A DNA stretch of 5,498 bases from Hyphomicrobiales bacterium (GTDB taxonomy: Bacteria; Pseudomonadota; Alphaproteobacteria; Rhizobiales; Aestuariivirgaceae). Each line of letters starts with the position of its first letter. Positions within the stretch are counted from its first letter, which is position 1. The notes beneath the pieces were generated by a model that saw only the letters and a program-made list of their open reading frames with translations, was not told the origin of the DNA and did no database searches. Below, in pieces: positions 1-5,498 of this stretch. The stretch is from the NCBI GenBank assembly GCA_027051995.1, contig JALUFY010000078.1:1-5498 (forward strand). The letters run 5' to 3'. A program made the translations under genes and the position numbers.

Positions 1-224
1 CGCCTCCGCGGCCTGTTCGCCCATTTCGCCGCCAGCCACCAGACGGCCCCGGCGGCGGCGCTTATCCCCGCCAGCATCAGCCATCCCGTGTTGCCCGTAA
101 CGCCCCACAGGGCGGCCAAGGCCGCCGCCGCGAGAAACAGCGGCAGGCCGGAGGATTTCGCGCAATCGCCCGTCTCGCACGCGCCGGAGGCGCAACAGGC
201 CGCCGCTTTCGTTTCCCGGGTCAT
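1..224 (-). CDS. Small Cys-rich membrane protein in nuo operon (partial, 3' end missing)
   Basis: I do not recognise this gene by family. Translating from the ATG at 224-222 gives at least 74 residues before the frame leaves the window. The N-terminus is short and hydrophilic with four clustered cysteines at residues 10, 11, 16 and 21 (ACCASGACETGDC, pattern CC-x4-C-x4-C). Two hydrophobic stretches follow, about residues 27-44 and 46-66, rich in Ala, Leu, Trp and Gly and likely a transmembrane hairpin, and then a basic segment (KWANRPRR). It is a real gene because its ATG overlaps the nuoE stop by one base (TGATG), a perfect AAGGAG lies 8 nt upstream, and codon use is GC-rich like its neighbours. 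Small unassigned frames between nuoE and nuoF are known in alphaproteobacterial nuo operons. A complex I accessory or assembly role is an inference from position, and the cysteines could bind a metal or be redox active, but nothing proves it. Confidence 0.75.
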   Translation of the reverse strand, partial: MTRETKAAACCASGACETGDCAKSSGLPLFLAAAALAALWGVTGNTGWLMLAGISAAAGAVWWLAAKWANRPRR

Positions 225-1342
225 CAGCGGGGCTCCTTGCCAAAGCGTTTGACGTATTCATCGCGTCCGCCGGCGGCCAGGGCGTCCGCCTGGTTCACCC
301 AGTCCTCGCGCACGATGCGGCCCTTGAACTTCAGCCGCGCGTCCACCCACTTGATCTCCGCCGCCCCCCACGAGGCGATCTGGGCGAATGTCCAGACGCC
401 GAGATCATGCAGGATGCCTTCGATCTTGGGGCCGATTCCGGAGATCATTTTCAGATCGTCGGGATTGGCGGGCCTTTTCTTTTTCAGATCGGGCGCCTTT
501 TCCTCCACCTTATCCAGATCGGCCAGGGTGACGGGCTTGACCCGAGCGGCGCCCGCCTTGCCGGCGGCGGGCTTCATCCCCGCGCCCTTGGCCTTCTTCG
601 CCACACCGGCTTTCTTTTCACCCCGCGCGCCGCCGGTCTTGCCACTCGCGGCCTTGCCGCCAGCAGATTTGCCACCCGTGGCCTTGCCGGATTTGGCCGC
701 CTTGATCAGCTTTTCGGCGTCCGAACCGCGATTGTAGAGTGACTCGTCTGTCAGCGTCGTCGCCCCGCCCAGCGGCTCGGAGGAATGGCGGCCGTTTTGC
801 GGCCCCGTCTCCGGCTCCCTGCCCGCGGCGATGTCATCGATGATGGCCTTGAGCTGTTCCGGCGTGAGATCTTCATAGACCTTTTCATCAATCTGGATCA
901 TCGGCGCGTTGGCGCACGCGCCCAAGCACTCCACCTCTTCCCACGAGAAATCGCCGTTTTCCGACAATTCGTGCGCCTTGCGCGCGATCTTGCGCTTGCA
1001 CACCTTGATGAGCTCTTCGGCTCCGCGCAGCATGCACGGCGTTGTGCCGCAGACCTGAATATGCGCCTTGCCGCCCACCGGAGCGAGCTGGAACATGGTG
1101 TAGAAGGTGGCGATCTCCAGCACGCGGATGTGCTTCATGCCCAGCATGTCGGCCACGTAGCGGATCATCGGCTCTGTCGTCCAGCCGCCGTTCTGCTCCT
1201 GGGCGCGCCACAGCAGCGGAATCACCGCCGCCGCCTCGCGCCCCTTCGGATAGAGCGCGATCTTCTCCTTCGCCCAGGCCAGATTCTCCGGCGTGAAGGC
1301 GAAGCTCTCCGGCTGTTCGGGATAAAGCCTGCGGAAACTCAT
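224..1342 (-). CDS. nuoE: NADH-quinone oxidoreductase subunit E (24 kDa type) with C-terminal HhH-like extension
   Basis: NuoE is a peripheral-arm subunit of complex I beside NuoF and carries the off-path [2Fe-2S] cluster N1a. The 372-residue product starts [20 protein letters not shown], typical of alphaproteobacterial NuoE. Residues about 15-175 are the thioredoxin-like domain, with ligands C98 and C103 (CGTTPC) and C139 and C143 (CLGAC), the family pattern C-x4-C...C-x3-C. E. coli NuoE is roughly 165 residues, so about 190 extra residues follow. These are a Lys/Ala/Gly-rich, low-complexity linker at about 180-290 (histone-tail-like, repeated GK units), then a globular domain at about 295-372 with SGIGPK, resembling helix-hairpin-helix domains, followed by [14 protein letters not shown]. 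This extension is known in other alphaproteobacteria; its role is unclear. The ATG overlaps the nuoD stop (ATGA, 4 nt) and has GGGGAG 8 nt upstream. Confidence 0.96.
   Translation of the reverse strand: MSFRRLYPEQPESFAFTPENLAWAKEKIALYPKGREAAAVIPLLWRAQEQNGGWTTEPMIRYVADMLGMKHIRVLEIATFYTMFQLAPVGGKAHIQVCGTTPCMLRGAEELIKVCKRKIARKAHELSENGDFSWEEVECLGACANAPMIQIDEKVYEDLTPEQLKAIIDDIAAGREPETGPQNGRHSSEPLGGATTLTDESLYNRGSDAEKLIKAAKSGKATGGKSAGGKAASGKTGGARGEKKAGVAKKAKGAGMKPAAGKAGAARVKPVTLADLDKVEEKAPDLKKKRPANPDDLKMISGIGPKIEGILHDLGVWTFAQIASWGAAEIKWVDARLKFKGRIVREDWVNQADALAAGGRDEYVKRFGKEPR
233..238 (-). promoter_or_regulatory. Ribosome binding site of the small membrane protein
   Basis: AAGGAG on the minus strand lies 8 nt upstream of the ATG at 224, inside the last codons of nuoE. 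It is among the best Shine-Dalgarno matches in the operon and is the main reason to accept the short downstream frame as a gene. Confidence 0.75.
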
Positions 1343-2535
1343 CGGTCGATCTCCCCGAACACGATATCAAGCGAGCCAATGACGGAGGGCACGTCGGCCA
1401 GCATGTGGCCCTTCGTGAGGAACTCGAAGGCGCCGAGATGGGCGAACCCCGGGGCGCGGATCTTGCACCGGTAGGGGCGGTTGGAGCCGTCGGAGACGAG
1501 ATAGACGCCGAACTCGCCCTTGGGGGCCTCCACGGCGGCATAGACCTCGCCTTCGGGCACCTTGACGCCCTCGGTGATGAGCTTGAAATGCTCGATCAGC
1601 GCCTCCATGGAGCGCTTCATCTCGCCGCGCCTGGGCGGCGCAACCTTGCGGTTGTCCGAGATCACCGGCCCCGCCCCGCGCTGGGTCTTCAGCAGATTGA
1701 TGCACTGCTTCATGATCTCCACGGACTGATACATCTCGTCCATGCGCAGCACGTAGCGGTCGTAGTTGTCGCCGTTTCTGCCCACCGGCACCTTGAAGTC
1801 CAGATCGTTGTAGCACTCGTAGGGCTGGGCGCGGCGCAGATCCCAGGGCACCCCGGCGGAGCGCAGCATGACGCCGGAGAAGCCATGCGCGAAGGCCTCT
1901 TCCGCCGTGAATTTGGCGATGTCCACGTTGCGCTGCTTGAAGATGCGGTTGTCCGTCAACAGACCCTCGATGTCGCGCAGCACCTTCGGGTGCGTCTCGC
2001 AGAACTCCCACATGTCGTCGAGCAGATCGGGCGGCAGATCCTGATGCACGCCGCCGATGCGGAAATAGGCCGCGTGCATGCGCGCCCCGGAGGCCCGCTC
2101 GTAGAAGATCATCAGCTTCTCGCGCTCCTCGAAGCCCCACAGCGGCGGGGTGAGCGCGCCCACGTCCATGGCCTGGGTGGTGACGTTGAGCAGATGATTG
2201 AGCAGCCGGCCGATTTCGGAGAACAGCACGCGGATGAGCTGGGCGCGGTAGGGAACCTCCAGCCCCAGCAGCTTTTCCGCCGCCAGCACGAAGGCGTGTT
2301 CCTGATTCATCGGCGCGACGTAATCCAGCCGGTCGAAATAGGGCACGGCCTGATGATAGCCCTTCGTCTCGATGAGCTTCTCGGTGCCCCGGTGCAGAAG
2401 GCCGATGTGCGGATCGGCGCGCTCGATCACCTCGCCGTCAAGCTCCAGCACAAGGCGCAGCACGCCATGCGCCGCCGGATGCTGCGGGCCGAGATTGAGG
2501 GTGAAATCGCGCAATTCGACGCTGGTGTCAGCCAT
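1339..2535 (-). CDS. nuoD: NADH-quinone oxidoreductase subunit D (49 kDa type)
   Basis: NuoD is the large peripheral-arm subunit, related to the large subunit of [NiFe] hydrogenases, and forms the ubiquinone head-group pocket with NuoB. From the chosen ATG it is 398 residues, normal for the family. The N-terminal loop [11 protein letters not shown] is present, and aligning by eye to Thermus Nqo4 places its quinone-contacting His38 and Tyr87 at H23 and Y72 (LDYVAP). The conserved segments [26 protein letters not shown] and IGGVHQDLP and the C-terminal [12 protein letters not shown] are intact. As expected for NuoD, the hydrogenase metal-binding cysteines are absent. The frame stays open to a GTG at 2556. 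I chose the ATG at 2535 because GGAG precedes it by 4 nt and [14 protein letters not shown] is the usual family start. This start overlaps the nuoC end by 8 nt, and the stop overlaps the nuoE start, so coupled translation is likely. Confidence 0.97.
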   Translation of the reverse strand: MADTSVELRDFTLNLGPQHPAAHGVLRLVLELDGEVIERADPHIGLLHRGTEKLIETKGYHQAVPYFDRLDYVAPMNQEHAFVLAAEKLLGLEVPYRAQLIRVLFSEIGRLLNHLLNVTTQAMDVGALTPPLWGFEEREKLMIFYERASGARMHAAYFRIGGVHQDLPPDLLDDMWEFCETHPKVLRDIEGLLTDNRIFKQRNVDIAKFTAEEAFAHGFSGVMLRSAGVPWDLRRAQPYECYNDLDFKVPVGRNGDNYDRYVLRMDEMYQSVEIMKQCINLLKTQRGAGPVISDNRKVAPPRRGEMKRSMEALIEHFKLITEGVKVPEGEVYAAVEAPKGEFGVYLVSDGSNRPYRCKIRAPGFAHLGAFEFLTKGHMLADVPSVIGSLDIVFGEIDR

Positions 2536-3196
2536 TGTTCTCCGCCTTCTCGTCACCCGGCAGCGCCGCCGGCTCGCCCTTCCAGGGAGAAAGATTGTCG
2601 AACTCGCGCCACGCCTGTTGCAGCTTCACCGGCTCGTAGATGACCCTTTTCAGGTCTTCGTCATAGCGCACCTCGACGAAGCCGGTGACGGGGAAGTCCT
2701 TGCGCAGCGGATGGCCGGAAAAGCCGTAATCGGTCAGAATGCGGCGCAGATCGGGATGGCCGGTGAAAAAGACGCCATACATGTCGTATGTCTCGCGCTC
2801 ATACCAGCCCGCGCCGGGGAACAGGCCGGTGCAGGAGGGCACCGCCTCGCCTTCGGCGGCGGAAACCTTCACCCGCGCGCGCGCGTTGATGTAGGGCGAG
2901 AGCAGGTGATAGACCACCTCGAAACGCTCCGCGCGCGCCGGATAGTCCACCCCGCAGATATCTGTGAAGCAGACGAAGCGGCAGGCCGGATCGTCGCGCA
3001 GGTATTGCAGCACATCGAGAATGCGCTTCCTTTCGGCAATGATCTGCAACTGGCCATGCACGATGGAGGCCTCGCGCACCGCGTCCCCCAGCGCCTCCGC
3101 CACGGCATGGGCCAGATCGGCGAGGGAATCGTCGTCCATGCCGGATGCTCCGGCGGCCTCCTGCGCGATATCAGCGGGTGTCTTTTCCTTAGCCAT
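2528..3196 (-). CDS. nuoC: NADH-quinone oxidoreductase subunit C (30 kDa type)
   Basis: NuoC is a peripheral-arm subunit without cofactors that packs against NuoB and NuoD and stabilises the membrane-proximal part of the arm. The 222-residue product has a variable, Ala/Asp-rich N-terminus (about 1-45), then the conserved domain. The 30-kDa signature [12 protein letters not shown] lies at residues 133-144, followed by HPDLRRIL and GHPLRKDFP (161-169) and the [14 protein letters not shown] segment near the end. It is a stand-alone NuoC; in E. coli it is fused to NuoD. The frame also permits a GTG start at 3208 that would overlap the nuoB stop as GTGA and add four residues. I prefer the ATG at 3196 because GGTGAGGG lies 5 nt upstream of it, which leaves an 8-nt gap after nuoB. 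The two starts differ little. Confidence 0.96.
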   Translation of the reverse strand: MAKEKTPADIAQEAAGASGMDDDSLADLAHAVAEALGDAVREASIVHGQLQIIAERKRILDVLQYLRDDPACRFVCFTDICGVDYPARAERFEVVYHLLSPYINARARVKVSAAEGEAVPSCTGLFPGAGWYERETYDMYGVFFTGHPDLRRILTDYGFSGHPLRKDFPVTGFVEVRYDEDLKRVIYEPVKLQQAWREFDNLSPWKGEPAALPGDEKAENNG

Positions 3197-3204
3197 CTTC
3201 GCCC

Positions 3205-3777
3205 TCACCGCTCGATCGTGCCGGTGCGCCGGATCTTGCGCTGCAACAGCAGAATGCCATAGACCAGCGCCTCCGCCGTCGGCGGGCAGCCGGGCACGTA
3301 GATATCCACCGGCAGCACCCGGTCGCAGCCGCGCACCACGGAATAGGAATAATGATAGTAGCCGCCGCCGTTGGCGCAGCTGCCCATGGAGATGACCCAG
3401 CGCGGCTCCGGCATCTGGTCATAGACCTTGCGGATGGCCGGGGCCATCTTGTTGGTCAGGGTGCCGGCGACGATGATGACGTCCGACTGGCGCGGGCTGG
3501 CGCGCGGCGCGAAGCCGAAGCGCTCCACGTCATAGCGCGGCATGGAGGCCTGCATCATCTCCACCGCGCAGCAGGCCAGGCCGAAGGTCATCCACATGAG
3601 CGAGCCGGTGCGCGCCCAGTTGATGATGTCGTCCGTCGTCGTCGTGATGAAACCCTTGTCGGCCAGCGCATCGTTGATGCCGGTCATGGAGGCCGCGTGC
3701 GCCGCCGTCACGGAGGTGGACGCGGCCGCCTCCTTCGGGTCGATGATCACGGGTTTGCCGGAGCCGCTCAATCCCAT
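3205..3777 (-). CDS. nuoB: NADH-quinone oxidoreductase subunit B (20 kDa / PSST type)
   Basis: NuoB carries the terminal [4Fe-4S] cluster N2, which passes electrons to ubiquinone in the cavity shared with NuoD. The product is 190 residues. The N2 ligands are all present: tandem C69-C70 ([10 protein letters not shown]), C134 (MGSCANGGG) and C164 ([11 protein letters not shown]). The spacing, CC-x63-C-x29-C, matches the family pattern. The first 35 or so residues are a hydrophilic, Ala/Ser/Thr-rich tail that is variable in the family. An upstream in-frame ATG at 3798 would add seven residues but has no ribosome site. The ATG at 3777 has a perfect AAGGAG 7 nt upstream, so I place the start there, overlapping the end of nuoA by 10 nt (3768-3777). 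Nothing suggests loss of function. Confidence 0.98.
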   Translation of the reverse strand: MGLSGSGKPVIIDPKEAAASTSVTAAHAASMTGINDALADKGFITTTTDDIINWARTGSLMWMTFGLACCAVEMMQASMPRYDVERFGFAPRASPRQSDVIIVAGTLTNKMAPAIRKVYDQMPEPRWVISMGSCANGGGYYHYSYSVVRGCDRVLPVDIYVPGCPPTAEALVYGILLLQRKIRRTGTIER

Positions 3778-4133
3778 TCCAGCGCTCCTTTCCGCCATTC
3801 ATAGATGAAACCGATGGTCAGCACGCCGAGGAACGCCATCATCGACCAGAAGCCGAACAGGCCGTTCTCCTTCAGCGTGACGGCCCAGGGAAACAGGAAG
3901 GCCACTTCCAGATCGAAGATGATGAACAGGATGGAGACCAGATAGAAGCGCACGTCGAATTTCATGCGCGCGTCATCGAAGGGGGCGAATCCGCATTCGT
4001 AGGGCGAGTTCTTCTCCCTGTCCGGGCGGCGCACGGCGATAATCATGGCCGAAACAAGCAGCGCCAGCCCGATGACCGCCGAAATGCCGATGAAGATGGC
4101 CACCGGCAGATACTGAATCAACAGATCCTTCAT
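3768..4133 (-). CDS. nuoA: NADH-quinone oxidoreductase subunit A (ND3 type)
   Basis: NuoA is the bacterial counterpart of mitochondrial ND3, a small inner-membrane subunit at the junction of the arms beside the quinone entry. The 121-residue product has three predicted membrane helices at about residues 8-33, 64-84 and 90-112. The long loop after helix 1 contains the hallmark [21 protein letters not shown]47 is the counterpart of the ND3 loop cysteine exposed in the deactive form of the mitochondrial enzyme. Helix 2 has the conserved acidic pair in FDLEVAF (D74, E76). Length and ending ([11 protein letters not shown]) are normal. The ATG at 4133 has GGAGGG 9 nt upstream, and no nuo gene precedes it, so it is the first gene of the operon. 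The transcript probably begins in the 220-bp region to its right. Confidence 0.98.
   Translation of the reverse strand: MKDLLIQYLPVAIFIGISAVIGLALLVSAMIIAVRRPDREKNSPYECGFAPFDDARMKFDVRFYLVSILFIIFDLEVAFLFPWAVTLKENGLFGFWSMMAFLGVLTIGFIYEWRKGALEWD
3785..3790 (-). promoter_or_regulatory. Ribosome binding site deciding the nuoB start
   Basis: AAGGAG on the minus strand lies inside the last codons of nuoA and 7 nt before the ATG at 3777. The alternative ATG at 3798 has nothing similar upstream, so this site fixes nuoB at 190 rather than 197 residues. Confidence 0.8.
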
Positions 4134-4355
4134 CGTGCAGAACCCTCCGGCGCCGGATAGGGCGCCCTGTTTGAAAGCGTGCCCGCCGATGCGAGGGAAT
4201 CATGCCCCGGACTCCCGGCGCGGGCATCAGGCGAAAGCCAATGTTCTGGTAAACCAACCGGCCCCGCCCCGCAAGGGATTTCGCCGGATTTTCGCCGCCC
4301 GGAATTGATCCGCGTCAGTAAAAATGCATTTTTTCGCGGACATGAAACAGGCATG
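4134..4355 (-). other. nuo operon leader and promoter region
   Basis: This is the non-coding stretch between the tRNA-Asp terminator and nuoA. Minus-strand short frames here look like chance. It holds the nuoA Shine-Dalgarno (GGAGGG, 4143-4148), an inverted repeat at 4202-4227 (ATGCCC and GGGCAT arms, extendable by two pairs with a bulged C) that could fold in the mRNA leader, and an AT-rich palindromic element at 4309-4340. The best promoter guess is TTGCGG (4269-4274), 17 nt, TACCAG (4246-4251). Its -10 is poor, so I do not call it as a promoter. Confidence 0.5.
4309..4340. repeat. Imperfect 32-bp palindrome upstream of nuoA
   Basis: Outer arms TCCGCG (4309-4314) and CGCGGA (4335-4340) flank an almost central perfect 14-bp palindrome, AAAAATGCATTTTT (4320-4333). 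The asymmetry is five bases on the left (TCAGT) against one on the right. It lies about 180-200 bp upstream of nuoA and 15 bp beyond the tRNA terminator. The T-run is interior, not after the stem, so it is not a standard terminator. An operator or an upstream promoter element is possible but unproven. Confidence 0.5.
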
Positions 4356-4381
4356 AAAAAAAGCGCCCCAAGGCGCTTTTT
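4356..4381 (-). terminator. Intrinsic terminator of the tRNA-Asp transcript
   Basis: The stem GCGCC/GGCGC (4363-4367 with 4372-4376) has a 4-base loop and is flanked by a run of seven A on the left (4356-4362) and five T on the right (4377-4381). Read on the minus strand it gives AAAAAGCGCC-TTGG-GGCGCTTTTTTT, a classical terminator starting about 24 nt after the tRNA end. It would also work, with a shorter T-run, on the plus strand. It insulates the tRNA from the co-directional nuo operon. Confidence 0.88.
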
Positions 4382-4404
4382 ACCTCTTCCCCCAAGGGAG
4401 AGAA

Positions 4405-4481
4405 TGGCGCGAGTGACGGGACTCGAACCCGCGACCTCTGGCGTGACAGGCCAGCGCTCTAACCAACTGAGCTACACCCGC
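4405..4481 (-). tRNA. tRNA-Asp (anticodon GTC)
   Basis: The full cloverleaf is visible on the minus strand. The acceptor stem GCGGGTG pairs with CACTCGC (one G-U), the D arm is GCTC...GAGC, and the anticodon stem is CTGGC/GCCAG around loop CTGTCAC, with GTC at 4447-4445. The T arm is GCGGG-TTCGAGT-CCCGT. The discriminator base is G, as expected for tRNA-Asp, and CCA is encoded (4407-4405), so the mature molecule is 77 nt including CCA. GTC decodes both aspartate codons by wobble. It has its own promoter to the right and its own terminator to the left, so it looks monocistronic. No repeat of its 3' end or integrase is seen nearby, so there is no sign it is used as an attachment site here. Confidence 0.97.
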
Positions 4482-4527
4482 ATCATCTGCGCGCCCGCCG
4501 GAAGGCTGGCTCCTGCGGACGGAGGTC

Positions 4528-4556
4528 TGATTAAGCGCACAGTGATGGCAAGTCAA
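4528..4556 (-). promoter_or_regulatory. Sigma70-type promoter of tRNA-Asp
   Basis: On the minus strand, -35 TTGACT (4551-4556) and -10 TAATCA (4528-4533) are separated by exactly 17 nt. Transcription would start near 4521, giving a leader of about 40 nt before the mature 5' end. An 8-bp palindrome, AAGCGCTT (4555-4562), overlaps the edge of the -35. No GC-rich stringent discriminator can be assigned with confidence. Confidence 0.7.
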
Positions 4557-4686
4557 GCGCTTTCAGGGCTGTTTTTTCAACAAACCGCGCGGATAGGCCC
4601 CTTTGCCTTTCGCCCGCCCGGCAAGGTAAGGTTTCCGGCGCATGGATTCGGGCGGCGCGGCGGCGCCTTCGCTCAAACGGGGATAA

Positions 4687-5199
4687 ATGGAGATCATGAC
4701 AAGGGCGGCCAGAGAGAAAAGGAATGAGCGGAACAGGGACAGCGGCGCGCGCCTGCTGTTGCGCAGGGCCGACCGCCGCATGGCCCGCATTGCCAATCCG
4801 CTGGGCAACCTTCTGGTGGACATCTTTCACTATGGCGCGCTCTTCGCCATCGGCGCGGCCACGGTCTGGGCGGCGGGGCATGAGTTTCTGGCCATCTTCG
4901 GCAAGTCCCACGCCTCGGTGGAAGACCTGCTTTTGCTCTTCATCTATCTGGAGATCGGCGCGATGGTGGGCATCTATTTCCGCACCAACCGCATGCCGGT
5001 GCGCTTTCTCGTTTATGTGGCCATCACCGCCCTGACCCGCCTGCTCATCGGTGAGGCCGGCAAACACGGCGTCTCGCATACCGACATGATGTGGATATCA
5101 GGCTCTGTGCTGGTGCTCGCCGTCGCCCTGCTGCTGCTGCGCTACGGCTCCGCCAGATTCCCCTCCCCGCCCTCGGATGACGAATCAAAATTGAAATAA
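4687..5199 (+). CDS. PsiE-family four-helix inner-membrane protein
   Basis: This is a likely member of the phosphate-starvation-inducible PsiE family, named for the E. coli protein; the biochemical role of the family is not established. The 170-residue product has a strongly basic N-terminal tail (about 1-38, many Arg/Lys), then four hydrophobic segments at about 43-68, 80-98, 105-121 and 133-152, and a short polar C-terminus. The most telling stretch is residues 78-119, where EDLLLLFIYLEIGAMVGIYF is followed by RMPVRFLVYVAITALTR. It carries family-like charged residues (E79, D80, E89, R99, R118) in or beside the membrane. The start is uncertain: the ATG at 4687 has GGGGA 3 nt upstream, and the ATG at 4696 has GGAG 3 nt upstream. 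It is divergent from tRNA-Asp across about 200 bp and stands alone. I see no convincing Pho box, so phosphate control is not supported here. Confidence 0.82.
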   Translation: MEIMTRAAREKRNERNRDSGARLLLRRADRRMARIANPLGNLLVDIFHYGALFAIGAATVWAAGHEFLAIFGKSHASVEDLLLLFIYLEIGAMVGIYFRTNRMPVRFLVYVAITALTRLLIGEAGKHGVSHTDMMWISGSVLVLAVALLLLRYGSARFPSPPSDDESKLK

Positions 5200-5239
5200 C
5201 CGGGCGGGGCCGCCCTCATTCATTGCCCAGCCTTACGCG

Positions 5240-5263
5240 AAAAGGGGCCCTGAAGCCCCTTTT
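5240..5263. terminator. Bidirectional terminator between convergent genes
   Basis: The perfect 9-bp stem AAAAGGGGC (5240-5248) with GCCCCTTTT (5255-5263) encloses a CCTGAA loop. It lies 40 bp after the PsiE-family stop and 29 bp after the stop of the minus-strand gene on the right, so it can serve both. The T-run is only four bases on each side, so efficiency may be modest. Confidence 0.75.
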
Positions 5264-5291
5264 CCGGGTTGCCGCTGTCTGAGCTCACCGC

Positions 5292-5498
5292 CTAGCGGTA
5301 AATGTTGCGCAGCGCGCCTATCAGGCCGCTTTCGTAGATGATGGGCGTGTCCAGATACCTGCGCCCGCCGTGCCGCACCAGGCGGTAGCGGTGGCGGCGC
5401 GCCTTCTCGCGCCTGCTCAGGTTGATCTTCTGGCGGTAGCGATGACGGCGCTTGCTCTTCCACTTCCTGCGGCTGCGCGCCGGCCAGGCCGAATAATT
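5292..5498 (-). CDS. Arg-rich hypothetical protein, C-terminal part only (start outside window)
   Basis: I do not recognise this gene. The minus-strand frame enters the window already open and ends at TAG (5294-5292), giving the last 68 residues. It is extremely basic in its first two thirds and contains RRHRYR twice, at fragment residues 17-22 and 34-39. The tail, RYLDTPIIYESGLIGALRNIYR, is more ordinary. The case for coding is a strongly GC-biased third codon position, the absence of stops, and a stop just before a terminator hairpin shared with the convergent PsiE-family gene. The overlapping alternative frame has a Pro/Ala-rich shadow-like composition and runs into the terminator. The basic part could contact nucleic acid or ribosomes, but no domain supports a function. 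Confidence 0.55.
   Translation of the reverse strand, partial: NYSAWPARSRRKWKSKRRHRYRQKINLSRREKARRHRYRLVRHGGRRYLDTPIIYESGLIGALRNIYR

Noticed and set aside
785..1474. A 229-codon open frame on the plus strand opposite nuoE.
   Set aside because: It has antisense composition (Arg, His, Leu-rich) and no domain, and lies fully over conserved nuoE/nuoD coding sequence.
1405..2643. A 412-codon open frame on the plus strand opposite nuoD.
   Set aside because: It is a mirror of nuoD codon bias in GC-rich DNA. It is His/Leu/Arg-rich with no recognisable domain, while nuoD on the other strand is certain.
2372..3262. A 296-codon open frame on the plus strand opposite nuoC and the nuoD start.
   Set aside because: It is the same shadow effect. 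It has no ribosome site or family resemblance and spans two firmly identified genes.
4405..4481. tRNA-Asp as an integration site for a mobile element.
   Set aside because: The gene is intact, and there is no duplicated 3' end, integrase or composition shift on either side.
4603..4631. Possible plus-strand promoter for the PsiE-family gene (TTGCCT, 17 nt, GTAAGG).
   Set aside because: The -10 match is poor and no better pair stands out, so it is not called.
4179..4727. A 182-codon plus-strand frame running through the tRNA gene and terminator.
   Set aside because: It reads through a structured RNA gene and a terminator, and the ATGTTCTGG-type start has no ribosome site. It shows no protein similarity I recognise.
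4531..5079. A 182-codon minus-strand frame opposite the PsiE-family gene and the tRNA promoter.
   Set aside because: It covers the tRNA-Asp promoter and the antisense of a recognisable membrane protein. Its His/Arg/Gln-rich composition is typical of a shadow.
5233..5463. A 76-codon minus-strand frame rich in Pro, Ala and Gln.
   Set aside because: It starts with GTG, runs through the terminator hairpin and overlaps the better-supported frame ending at 5292.

Overview
The window is GC-rich chromosomal DNA from an alphaproteobacterium. The main evidence is the complex I gene block. nuoC and nuoD are separate genes rather than fused. The NuoA to NuoE sequences resemble mitochondrial-type subunits. 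NuoE carries the long Lys/Ala-rich linker and C-terminal helix-hairpin-helix-like domain typical of alphaproteobacteria. I would not name a genus from this sequence.

Layout: positions 1-4133 (minus strand, read right to left) hold the first part of the nuo operon: nuoA, nuoB, nuoC, nuoD, nuoE and the start of a small cysteine-containing membrane protein that runs off the left edge, where nuoF would be expected further on. The genes are packed with overlaps of 10, 8, 4 and 1 nt and one 8-nt gap. Most have a clear Shine-Dalgarno inside the preceding gene, so they are very probably co-transcribed and translationally coupled. Positions 4134-4355 are the nuo leader and promoter region, which contains two inverted repeats but no convincing promoter. 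Positions 4356-4381 are an intrinsic terminator closing a monocistronic tRNA-Asp(GTC) gene (4405-4481, minus strand, CCA encoded), which has a good sigma70-type promoter at 4528-4556. Divergent from it, on the plus strand, is a PsiE-family four-helix membrane protein (4687-5199). It ends at a hairpin (5240-5263) shared with a convergent minus-strand gene. Only the arginine-rich C-terminal 68 codons of that gene lie in the window (5292-5498).

Function: NuoB, C, D and E form much of the peripheral arm of the proton-pumping NADH:ubiquinone oxidoreductase. NuoE holds cluster N1a on the NADH-input side. NuoB holds N2 next to the quinone site, which it forms with NuoD. NuoC braces NuoB/D. NuoA anchors the quinone cavity in the inner membrane. 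All cluster ligands and key quinone-site residues that I could check are present, so these subunits look functional.

Most of the window is ordinary core metabolism. The parts most worth a second look are the small Cys-rich membrane protein embedded in the nuo operon, the DNA-binding-like domain fused to NuoE, a 32-bp palindromic element upstream of nuoA, and the basic repeat-containing protein fragment at the right edge. I found no mobile element, CRISPR array or clearly new system.
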